64,000 nt of DNA from Pseudomaricurvus alcaniphilus (lineage in GTDB: Bacteria; Pseudomonadota; Gammaproteobacteria; Pseudomonadales; Cellvibrionaceae). The translations under genes were made by a program, and so were the position numbers. Below the pieces are notes generated by a model. The model saw nothing but the letters and a program-made list of their open reading frames with translations, did not search any database and was not told the origin of the DNA. The stretch is from assembly GCF_011440395.1 (NCBI RefSeq), contig NZ_JAAOIX010000010.1, forward strand, positions 124,001 through 188,000, read 5' to 3'. Below, one piece after another: positions 56,860 through 64,000 of this stretch. Position 1 is the stretch's first letter; each line of letters starts with the position of its first letter.

Positions 56860-57810
56860 ATGGATAAGAAAGGGAATAGTCTGGTGGCAGAGGCTGAAGT
56901 AGCGGCAGCACAATTGCTTGATACAGATGAGATGCAACGGGTAATTGGCGTCTATCGGGAGCGGCAATCGGTGCTCACCATTGTGCGCATGCTCAACCAC
57001 CTGATCAGCGCGATCCAGCAGCATCGCGGTGTCAGTCTGGCGCAGTTGGCCGGCGACGGCTTGTTTGTCGCGGATGTGTCCAAGGCGCAGTCCCAGGTGA
57101 ACAAGCGCCTGTGGGTGATGGAGCACAGTTGTGATCATTACGACAGCTTGATCCCCGAACATGTGCGCAGCAACATCCAGCACAGCTGGAATACGGTCTG
57201 CCACGACTGGGAGGGCGATGCCCTGCTGGAAAATTTCGAGTATCACTCGTTCCTGATCGAGCAGCTATTGCAGCTGAGTACGGATCTGGCGCGGGGCTTG
57301 GGCGAGCCCCTGGCGCTGGTCTGCAACTTGTCCGCAGCGGCCGTACCCAAGGCCAGCAGTGTCCTTAACGAGTGGATCTTGTCACTGGTGAGTCGAGCCC
57401 TGCCGCAGCTGGTTGAGCATCTCGCCAGAATTCGCGGACTGGCGACGCACGCGGCAGTGGTGGGGCAGTGCGATGAGGAGCAGGCTAAAAAACTGCGCTA
57501 TTGGCTGCAGTGCGCCGAGCAGGAAAACAAGGATATTCTCCGCCAGATCGAGCATATGGGGGCAACCCCGAAGAATGGCTGGAAATCGCTGGCGGAGTTG
57601 AAGAATTACGAGCTGAAGCTGGCGTTTTTTCTCAACACTGTCAGTCGCGATATCATTCACGGCGACGGCACTCGCTCCGACGCGCGCAGTCTGTTTACCC
57701 TGGGCACGGAGATTATTGATGCTTATGTGGCCGGAGTGGATGGCGCAATCAGCGTCTTGCAGGGCGGTCTGGAAGAAGAGCTGGAATGCTGGCTGTCCAG
57801 TGGCCCCTGA
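56860..57810 (+). CDS. Stand-alone NIT (nitrate/nitrite-sensing)-domain-like protein
   Basis: This 316-residue soluble protein is all-helical. It has the NIT pattern twice: QQHRGVSLAQLAGDGLF with a following QSQVNKRL, and ALPQLVEHLARIRGLATHAAVVG. NIT domains bind nitrate/nitrite in NasR and some receptors and normally are fused to ANTAR, GGDEF, kinase or methyl-accepting domains. Here no output domain is visible, so it may act through a protein partner. It has neither signal peptide nor membrane segment. A sigma-54-like promoter lies upstream. Family call is by pattern and is moderately certain. Confidence 0.65.
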   Translation: MDKKGNSLVAEAEVAAAQLLDTDEMQRVIGVYRERQSVLTIVRMLNHLISAIQQHRGVSLAQLAGDGLFVADVSKAQSQVNKRLWVMEHSCDHYDSLIPEHVRSNIQHSWNTVCHDWEGDALLENFEYHSFLIEQLLQLSTDLARGLGEPLALVCNLSAAAVPKASSVLNEWILSLVSRALPQLVEHLARIRGLATHAAVVGQCDEEQAKKLRYWLQCAEQENKDILRQIEHMGATPKNGWKSLAELKNYELKLAFFLNTVSRDIIHGDGTRSDARSLFTLGTEIIDAYVAGVDGAISVLQGGLEEELECWLSSGP

Positions 57811-57910
57811 GTGCCAGTAAGCGCAATTTTTTGGTGCGTCGTTAATAATTAAGCAATAATTGTCGCTCACTATAACGATAATCTTCACAAGCAATGGATG
57901 TTGGTTTTAC

Positions 57911-57970
57911 ATGGATACTGTGTTTAGGGATGCTGTAGTCAGGGATGCTGTAGTCAGGGATACTGTGGCG
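57911..57970 (+). repeat. Four 15-bp tandem repeats inside a gene
   Basis: Units atggatactgtgttt, agggatgctgtagtc (twice exactly) and agggatactgtggcg run head to tail in frame from the start codon. A repeat number that can change by slippage would alter the N-terminus by five residues. Confidence 0.75.
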
Positions 57971-58369
57971 AGGAGCTCCGTGGCAAGGGAAGTGGTGCAA
58001 TTGCGGGACCGCACCGGTCGGCCACTGACCCTGGATGTAAGCTGCCGCTATTATCAGCGCCGCTACGCCCTGATCGTGGTCAGTCGGGATAATCTGCCGG
58101 CCCGGCAGCTGGCGAAAAACGCTGAACATATCGCCCACCAATTAATGCAACAACTGCAAATCGACCCCGCACAGGTTGATTTCTTCCAATACCACGCCGG
58201 CCAGTGCCCGGTTTGGCGCCGCTGGCGGTTTCGCTGGGTGGGGTTGTCGCCGCTGCTGATCAGCGACGAGCCTCTCGATGAGTCGGCCAAAGCGGTGTAC
58301 CTGCGGCGCCTGTTGCAGGATGGCCGGTCAATAAACCTGTCGCCGGAAGCGCTGGCCGCCACTGCCTGA
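57911..58369 (+). CDS. Hypothetical protein with repeat-built N-terminus
   Basis: This 152-residue protein is unknown to me. Its first ~20 residues are four degenerate five-residue repeats (MDTVF, RDAVV, RDAVV, RDTVA) from 15-base DNA repeats. The body is amphipathic and rich in Gln/Arg (RYALIVVSRDNLPARQLAKNAEHIAHQLMQQLQ) with a Trp-rich PVWRRWRFRWVGL segment. I choose the ATG at 57911; an upstream in-frame ATG would add 17 hydrophobic residues. It lies between the NIT protein and lnt, convergent with lnt. Confidence 0.6.
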   Translation: MDTVFRDAVVRDAVVRDTVARSSVAREVVQLRDRTGRPLTLDVSCRYYQRRYALIVVSRDNLPARQLAKNAEHIAHQLMQQLQIDPAQVDFFQYHAGQCPVWRRWRFRWVGLSPLLISDEPLDESAKAVYLRRLLQDGRSINLSPEALAATA

Positions 58370-58480
58370 CCAATTGCCGGCTGAGCGGTCGCTGTCGGGT
58401 GGCGCAATGGCCTGTCTTGGCGGCGGGCAAAATCGCGGGGCGGCTGGCAAATCTTCCTGTTGGCCGCTGTTTATGGCCGC

Positions 58481-60079
58481 TTAATGGGCCCGGCGGCGCC
58501 AGCTGCCGGCGCCCAGTCCCGCCACTGCCAGCAGCGCGCTGAGGGCTATGGCGGGGCCGCTCCCAAACTGCATAAACGGCGTGTCGCCGCGGCGCGGCTC
58601 CACTTCACCCAGCACTGTCGTCTGGATAAATTGTTCACTGCGAACCGTTACTGTGCCGTCGGCGGCAATAATCGCGCTGACCCCGTTGTTGGTGGCGCGC
58701 ACCACATAGCGGCCGGTTTCCAGCGCGCGCAAGCGCGCCATCTGCAGGTGCTGCAGTGGCCCCCAGGAGCGCCCGAACCAGGCGTCATTGCTGACGGTGA
58801 TGATGGCCGCCCGGCCGCGCGTGCCCCGCGCCACCAGGTCCGGGTAGACGATTTCATAGCAAATGGCGGCGGCCAACCGGTGCGAGCCGGCCTGCAGCCC
58901 GAACTGCTCGCCGCGGCCGGCGTGGATAACCGACATGGGCAGGTTGAAAAAGTCGATCAGGCCGCGCAGCCAGTGTTCCAGTGGCACGTATTCACCGAAG
59001 GGGACCAGCCGGGTTTTATGGTAGATACCGCTCGCCAAACCCACGCCCACGAGGCTGTTGTGGTACACCCCGCGTTGGTAGTCATCGTAGAGGATCCCGG
59101 TGATCAGGGCGCTGTTGCTGGCCAGTGCCTGGCGCTGCATTTCCTCCAGGAAGGGCAGGCCGCGATGGTAGAGCAGCGGGATGGCGGCCTCTGGCCAGAT
59201 CACCCAGTCGGCCCCCCAGCCCGCGGCGGAGAGTGCAACCAGGCGCTCCAGGCTGGGCTGTATAAAGTCCGGCTGCCATTTTTTCTCCTGCGGAATATTG
59301 GGTTGTACCAGCGCCACTTGCAGTGGTGGGCCGTCGGCCTGGGTCCAGGAGATGGGTTTCAGGGCCGCGCCGCCCAGCCAGATCGCCAGCACCAGCACCA
59401 GCGCCAGCAGTCGCTGGCCCCGGCGTTTGCACAGCAGGGTGGCGCAGAGGCAGGCGGCACTTGCCAGGGCGACCAGGGAGACAGCGAAAATACCGCCGAC
59501 GGCGGCCCAGCCTGCCAGCGGTGTATCGAGCTGGCTGTAACCGAGTAGCAGCCAGGGGAAGCCGGTGAATAGCCAGCTGCGCAGCCACTCCCCCAGGATC
59601 CACAGGCCGCTGAAGGCGAGCAGGTACAGGCCGGGGGTATGGGCTTGCAGCAGCCATCCATCGCGGCTGCCGGGCGCAGTTGCGGGCCGCCACCTGGCTG
59701 GCAGCAAGTGACCCTGCAGCAGGGCAAAAGGCAGGCTGAAGATGGCCGCCAGCAAGACCACAAAGAGGCTGGTCAGCAGTGCCGCCAGGGCCATCGAGGC
59801 GTTGCCAAAGTCGTGGATACTGACGTAAACCCAGGAGGCACCGACACCGAACAGGCCGAGGCCAAAAGCGAAACTCAGGCGCAGGACTTCGCGGCGACGC
59901 TGGCGGAACAGCAGCCAGGCGAACAGGGCCGGGCAGATTAGCGCCAGCGGCCAGATATCCAGCGGTGCCATGGACAGCGGCAACAGCGCTCCGCTGCCGA
60001 TACTGAGCAGCAGCCGCAGGCGCCAGGACAGCGTGCAGGGCCGGCAGTCGTCGTGCTCGGCGACCAGTGTGTCAGTCAT
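58481..60079 (-). CDS. lnt: Apolipoprotein N-acyltransferase
   Basis: This is a 532-residue inner-membrane enzyme that adds the third acyl chain to lipoproteins. It has several N-terminal membrane segments and a nitrilase-like periplasmic domain: catalytic Glu in WPEAAIPLL, Lys-containing loop near REGQFG-type context, and Cys in AAICYEIVYPDLV. It lies 3 bases downstream of corC, in the conserved miaB-ybeZ-ybeY-corC-lnt order. Confidence 0.95.
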   Translation of the reverse strand: MTDTLVAEHDDCRPCTLSWRLRLLLSIGSGALLPLSMAPLDIWPLALICPALFAWLLFRQRRREVLRLSFAFGLGLFGVGASWVYVSIHDFGNASMALAALLTSLFVVLLAAIFSLPFALLQGHLLPARWRPATAPGSRDGWLLQAHTPGLYLLAFSGLWILGEWLRSWLFTGFPWLLLGYSQLDTPLAGWAAVGGIFAVSLVALASAACLCATLLCKRRGQRLLALVLVLAIWLGGAALKPISWTQADGPPLQVALVQPNIPQEKKWQPDFIQPSLERLVALSAAGWGADWVIWPEAAIPLLYHRGLPFLEEMQRQALASNSALITGILYDDYQRGVYHNSLVGVGLASGIYHKTRLVPFGEYVPLEHWLRGLIDFFNLPMSVIHAGRGEQFGLQAGSHRLAAAICYEIVYPDLVARGTRGRAAIITVSNDAWFGRSWGPLQHLQMARLRALETGRYVVRATNNGVSAIIAADGTVTVRSEQFIQTTVLGEVEPRRGDTPFMQFGSGPAIALSALLAVAGLGAGSWRRRAH

Positions 60080-60082
60080 GGA

Positions 60083-60937
60083 TTAGCCGGGCGGGGTCAA
60101 CCGCAGCAGGTGGATCTGGCGGCTGTCGGCGTAGAGAATGCGGAACTTGAAGCCGTCGATTTCCGCCACTTCATTGCGCTGGGGCAAGTGCCCGAAGGTG
60201 CGCATCAGAATGCCGCCGATGGTAACGTAGTCGTCTTCGTTAAAGCCGGCGCCGAAGAACTCGTTGAACTCCTCCACCGGGGTCAGGGCCTTGACGATGT
60301 AATCGTTGTCGGACACCTTGCGGATAAAGGCATCTTCATCGTCGTCGGTCTCATCTTCAATGTCGCCGACGATTTCCTCGAGGATGTCCTCGATGGTAAC
60401 CAGCCCGGAGATGCCGCCATACTCATCGATGACCATGGCCATGTGGTAGCGGTCCTCGCGGAACTCCTTCAGCAACACGTTGAGGCGTTTGCTCTCCGGG
60501 ATTACCGTGGCAGGACGGATAATGTCTTTCAATTTAAAGTTGTCGGTGCCACCGAGAATCAGCGGCAGGAGGTCCTTGGCCAGCAGGATGCCTCGAATGT
60601 CGTCGGTGGACTCGCCAATCACAGGAAAACGCGAGTGCGCCGACTGGATAACCGTGGGCAGGAAATCCTGGGGTTTGTCATCGATCCCGATTACCACCAT
60701 TTGTGAACGGGGAATCTGGATGTCGCGGACCTGGCGACCGGCGACATCGAGCGCGCCGGTGATGATGTCCAGTTCTTCCTGCTCGACAACTTTGTTGTCT
60801 GCTGCCTCGCGAATGATATCCAGCAGTTCCTCGCGGGATCTTGGTTCGCCGGAAAAGGCGGTCATTAATCGTTCCAGCCAGCTTTTGTCGTTCGATCGAC
60901 TGCTGTCTGGGGTGCTACTCGACGGTTCTTCGCTCAT
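60083..60937 (-). CDS. corC: HlyC/CorC family CBS-domain protein
   Basis: This is a 284-residue protein with two CBS domains (RSQMVVIG and the following ILLAKDLLPLILGG, then MVIDEYGGISGLVTIEDILEEIVGDIEDE) and a C-terminal transporter-associated domain. YbeX/CorC is linked to Mg/Co efflux and ribosome maintenance. It is 3 bases before lnt and 55 bases after ybeY. Confidence 0.94.
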   Translation of the reverse strand: MSEEPSSSTPDSSRSNDKSWLERLMTAFSGEPRSREELLDIIREAADNKVVEQEELDIITGALDVAGRQVRDIQIPRSQMVVIGIDDKPQDFLPTVIQSAHSRFPVIGESTDDIRGILLAKDLLPLILGGTDNFKLKDIIRPATVIPESKRLNVLLKEFREDRYHMAMVIDEYGGISGLVTIEDILEEIVGDIEDETDDDEDAFIRKVSDNDYIVKALTPVEEFNEFFGAGFNEDDYVTIGGILMRTFGHLPQRNEVAEIDGFKFRILYADSRQIHLLRLTPPG

Positions 60938-60992
60938 GGCCTGGCTTGTCTCCTTGGTGTGTCAGCCGTAATTGGTCGGGTAGTGCCCGCCC

Positions 60993-61451
60993 TCATGCGT
61001 CGTAAGGGGGCGGAAAGCCCAGCTTGGTTAGTATGTCTGTTTCCAGTTGTTCCATTATGTCGGCTTCGGTGTCATTTATGTGGTCGTAGCCCAATAAATG
61101 CAAGGTGCCGTGTACCAGCATGTGGGCCCAGTGGGCCTCGCGGGTCTTGTCTTGCTGGCGCGCTTCCTCGTTTACCACCGGCGCGCAGATAACCAGGTCG
61201 CCGAGCAGGGGGATATCCAGTTCGGCGGGCAGGTCAGCGGGGAACGACAGCACGTTAGTGGCGCTGTCCTTGTGGCGGTACTGGTGGTTGAGCTGCCGGC
61301 TCTCGTCGCGCTCGACAATGCGCACAGTCACTTCGGCGCGCTCGCGCAGGCCACTCAGGGTTGCCTGCAGCCAGTGTTCCATGGCCTGCTGCTCCGGCAA
61401 GTCGTGGCCGGTGCAGGCAATTTGCAAATCGAGATTAAAATCGGAAGTCAT
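60993..61451 (-). CDS. ybeY: Endoribonuclease YbeY
   Basis: This is a 152-residue metal-dependent RNase for rRNA maturation and quality control. The three-His zinc motif is HGTLHLLGYDH. It is 11 bases after the PhoH-like gene, with which it acts in E. coli. Confidence 0.96.
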   Translation of the reverse strand: MTSDFNLDLQIACTGHDLPEQQAMEHWLQATLSGLRERAEVTVRIVERDESRQLNHQYRHKDSATNVLSFPADLPAELDIPLLGDLVICAPVVNEEARQQDKTREAHWAHMLVHGTLHLLGYDHINDTEADIMEQLETDILTKLGFPPPYDA

Positions 61452-61462
61452 GGGGCACTGGA

Positions 61463-62506
61463 TCAGGCTTTCGGGGTGGCGCGATCAGTGTCTGCTTCGT
61501 GCGTGTCGTAGGCCTCGACAATGCGCTGCACTAACGGGTGGCGGACGACATCTTTGGTGGTGAAGTGGGTGAAGCTGATGCCCTTGACTGCGTCCAGAAC
61601 CTCAACGGCATGGCGCAGGCCGGAAGCCTGGCCGCGGGGCAAGTCTGTCTGCGACGGGTCGCCGGTTATGACCGCGGTGGAGCCAAAGCCGATACGGGTC
61701 AGGAACATCTTCATCTGTTCACGGGTCGTGTTCTGGCTCTCATCGAGAATGATAAACGAGTTGTTGAGGGTGCGGCCACGCATGTAGGCCAGTGGTGCAA
61801 CTTCAATAACGTGGCGTTCAATCAGCTTGCCGACCGTATCGAAGCCCAGCATTTCGTAAAGGGCGTCGTACAGGGGGCGCAGGTAGGGGTCGACCTTCTG
61901 GGCCAGGTCGCCGGGCAGAAAACCGAGTTTTTCACCGGCTTCCACCGCCGGCCGGACCAGCAGGATGCGTTCGACCTCGTCTTTCAGCAGTGATTCCACC
62001 GCACAGGCCACCGCCAGATAGGTTTTACCGGTCCCGGCGGGGCCGACACCGAAATTGACGTCGTTGCGCTGGATGGCGCGCACATATTGTTGCTGGTGGC
62101 GGCCCCGGGGTTTGACCGTGCACTTTTTGGTGCGGATCAGGGTGATGGCGTCCAGTTGCTGGTTGTCAGCGGTATCGGCGTCGTCCGCAGGGGTGGCTTG
62201 CAGCTCTTCCAGTTGTGACTGTTGCAGGGCGAGATGAATCTGGTCCGGGGTCAGGTTGCCGCCGTCGTGGGTTTCCCGGTAGAGGCTCTGCAGCAAAAGC
62301 TCCGCCGCGCGGGTGCTGTCGGGCTCGCCCAGTAGGGCAAACTGGTTGCCGCGGTTGCGGATTTCGATGTTCAGGCGACGTTCAATCTGGTGCAGGTGCT
62401 CATCAAACTGGCCACACAGTACCGCCAGGCGGCGTGTGTCATTGGGCTCCAGGATAACCCGGTGGGCGGCCGGGGTTCCGGTAGGGGAGGGTGCTGTGGT
62501 ATCCAA
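61463..62506 (-). CDS. ybeZ: PhoH-like ATPase YbeZ
   Basis: This is a 347-residue P-loop ATPase. Walker A is GPAGTGKTYLA and the Walker B-type motif is SFIILDESQNTT; an N-terminal KH-like region is present. It works with YbeY. The gene lies 138 bases after miaB. Confidence 0.95.
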   Translation of the reverse strand: MDTTAPSPTGTPAAHRVILEPNDTRRLAVLCGQFDEHLHQIERRLNIEIRNRGNQFALLGEPDSTRAAELLLQSLYRETHDGGNLTPDQIHLALQQSQLEELQATPADDADTADNQQLDAITLIRTKKCTVKPRGRHQQQYVRAIQRNDVNFGVGPAGTGKTYLAVACAVESLLKDEVERILLVRPAVEAGEKLGFLPGDLAQKVDPYLRPLYDALYEMLGFDTVGKLIERHVIEVAPLAYMRGRTLNNSFIILDESQNTTREQMKMFLTRIGFGSTAVITGDPSQTDLPRGQASGLRHAVEVLDAVKGISFTHFTTKDVVRHPLVQRIVEAYDTHEADTDRATPKA

Positions 62507-62644
62507 AGTGTTTGTGTATCCGCCTTCATCGCAGTCGATAAGGCTAGACTACTCCATTAAAGAGGTTGGGGGAAAGTCAATTCTATGGCTTTTCGGCTAT
62601 AAAAGTACTGGTTTTTATTGCTGGGTTTTATTAGCTGGTTTTTA

Positions 62645-64000
62645 TTAATGGTCCAGCTCGGAGCCCACCAGTGTACCGCGCAATGAATTGGGCAGTGCTT
62701 CCTCGATCAGGATGTCGGCAAATTTGCCGATCAGTTCTGCCCGGTCGCAGCGGAAATTGACCACCCGGTTGTTCTCGGTGCGGCCGGCCAGTTGCCCGGG
62801 GTCTTTTTTGGAGTAGCCGCTTACCAGCACCCGCTCCACATTGCCCACCATGTGCCGGGCAATAGCCTGCGACTGCTGGTTGAGGCGCGCTTGCAGCAGG
62901 CTCAGGCGCCGCTTTTTGGTATCGGCACTGGTGGCGTCGGGCAGGTCGGCCGCCGGCGTGCCGGGGCGCGGGCTGTAGATAAAGCTGAAGGACATATCGA
63001 AACCGACGTCCTGGATCAGTTTCATGGTGGCTTCGAAATCGGCGTCGGTTTCACCGGGAAAGCCGATAATAAAATCCGAGGAGAAGCACATGTCGGGGCG
63101 GATTTTTTTCAGCTGCCGCAACTTGGACTTGTATTCGAGCGCGGTGTGGCCGCGCTTCATGGCCATCAGGATGCGATCGGAGCCGCTCTGTACCGGCAGG
63201 TGCACATGGCTGACCAGCTCCGGCACTTCGGCGTAGACATCGATCAGGCTCTGGCTGAACTCCACCGGGTGGGAGGTGGTGAAGCGGATTCGATCGATGC
63301 CGTCGATGGCGGCAACGTAAGTGATCAGCTCCGCCAGGTCGACCGGGGCGCCGTCCGGGCTCTCGGCGCGGTAGGCGTTGACGTTCTGGCCCAGCAGGTT
63401 GACTTCGCGCACCCCCTGGGCCGCCAGGTGGGCCACTTCGCGCAGCACATCGCCCACCGGGCGGCTGACTTCTTCACCGCGGGTGTAGGGCACCACGCAA
63501 AAGGTACAGTACTTGGAGCAGCCCTCCATAATGGAGACAAAGGCGCTAACGCCATCGGCATCCGGTTCCGGCAGGCGGTCGAACTTTTCGATTTCCGGGA
63601 AGCTGATATCGACCACCACGGCGCCATTGGCGCGCGGCGTCTCCATCATTTCCGGCAGCCGGTGCAGGGTCTGGGGGCCGAAGATCAGATCCACGTAGGG
63701 CGCGCGCTGGGCGATGGCCTCGCCCTCCTGGCTGGCGACACAGCCGCCGACACCGATCACCAGGTCGGGGTTCTTGTCTTTCAGGTGTTTCCAGCGGCCC
63801 AGTTGGTGAAACAGCTTTTCCTGGGCTTTTTCACGGATCGAGCAGGTGTTGACCAGCAAGACATCGGCTTCGCCCGGGTCGTCGGTGGCGATCATTTGGT
63901 GCGATTCCCCGAGCAGGTCGCGAATACGATTGGAATCGTACTCGTTCATCTGACAACCGTGGGTCTGAATAAACAGCTTTTTTGTGGGACGCTGCGCCGA
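62645..64000 (-). CDS. miaB: tRNA-2-methylthio-N6-dimethylallyladenosine synthase, 5' end outside window
   Basis: The frame is open to the window edge. The visible 451 residues include the N-terminal [14 protein letters not shown] with the first cluster Cys, the radical-SAM motif CSKYCTFC, and a C-terminal TRAM-like region. It adds a methylthio group to i6A37 of tRNAs. Only a few N-terminal residues are missing. Confidence 0.97.
   Translation of the reverse strand, partial: SAQRPTKKLFIQTHGCQMNEYDSNRIRDLLGESHQMIATDDPGEADVLLVNTCSIREKAQEKLFHQLGRWKHLKDKNPDLVIGVGGCVASQEGEAIAQRAPYVDLIFGPQTLHRLPEMMETPRANGAVVVDISFPEIEKFDRLPEPDADGVSAFVSIMEGCSKYCTFCVVPYTRGEEVSRPVGDVLREVAHLAAQGVREVNLLGQNVNAYRAESPDGAPVDLAELITYVAAIDGIDRIRFTTSHPVEFSQSLIDVYAEVPELVSHVHLPVQSGSDRILMAMKRGHTALEYKSKLRQLKKIRPDMCFSSDFIIGFPGETDADFEATMKLIQDVGFDMSFSFIYSPRPGTPAADLPDATSADTKKRRLSLLQARLNQQSQAIARHMVGNVERVLVSGYSKKDPGQLAGRTENNRVVNFRCDRAELIGKFADILIEEALPNSLRGTLVGSELDH

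Overview
The window reads as one chromosome segment of a marine-type gammaproteobacterium. The gene orders lolB-ispE-tRNA-Gln-prs-rplY-pth-ychF, hemA-prfA-prmC, leuS-lptE-holA and lnt-corC-ybeY-ybeZ-miaB are all gammaproteobacterial. Base composition is fairly GC-rich with AT-rich intergenic gaps. The accessory genes (TonB receptors, Rieske oxygenases, SnoaL-like proteins, a wax-ester synthase) resemble those of Cellvibrionales/Spongiibacteraceae-like oil and lipid degraders. The family-level placement is inference; no 16S or marker phylogeny is available here.

Positions 1-27,070 form a catabolic/accessory island. It holds a truncated SDR, a PhyH dioxygenase, four SnoaL/NTF2-like proteins, one TetR regulator, two TonB receptors, two TIM-barrel isomerases (one overlapping a VOC gene that in turn overlaps a Rieske oxygenase), and two closely similar MDR reductases. 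It also holds an EthD protein, a lipase-like hydrolase overlapping a WS/DGAT, an acyl-CoA ligase, a pair of acyl-CoA dehydrogenases, two SDRs and a second Rieske operon with ABM, SRPBCC and ThuA genes. This content suggests uptake, ring or side-chain oxygenation, CoA activation and beta-oxidation of a hydrophobic substrate that I cannot name. An 18-bp palindrome, AAACA-N8-TGTTT, occurs in six intergenic gaps of this island (four exact copies, two near-exact) and is probably the operator of a shared regulator.

Positions 27,070-30,200 hold a metal-uptake module: a small secreted His/Cys protein and a ZnuD-like TonB receptor, behind a Zur-box-like dyad. The module is bracketed by REP-like repeats carrying ggggacggagggatta and its inverse; one right end also carries a nested MITE-like inverted repeat. 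Positions 30,159-34,537 encode an RND efflux pump and its membrane-fusion protein. The last codons of the pump gene come from one of the repeats.

Positions 34,795-64,000 are mostly housekeeping: tRNA-Met, ychF, a peroxiredoxin-glutaredoxin fusion, pth, rplY, prs, tRNA-Gln, ispE, lolB, a TPR lipoprotein, hemA-prfA-prmC, a DASS transporter, a PAS-GGDEF-EAL protein, holA, lptE, leuS, lnt, corC, ybeY, ybeZ and miaB (cut by the window end). Between leuS and lnt sit a YdcF-like protein, a stand-alone NIT-domain protein behind a sigma-54-like promoter, and an unknown protein whose N-terminus is built from 15-base tandem repeats.

All calls come from reading the sequence and family knowledge; no database search was run.
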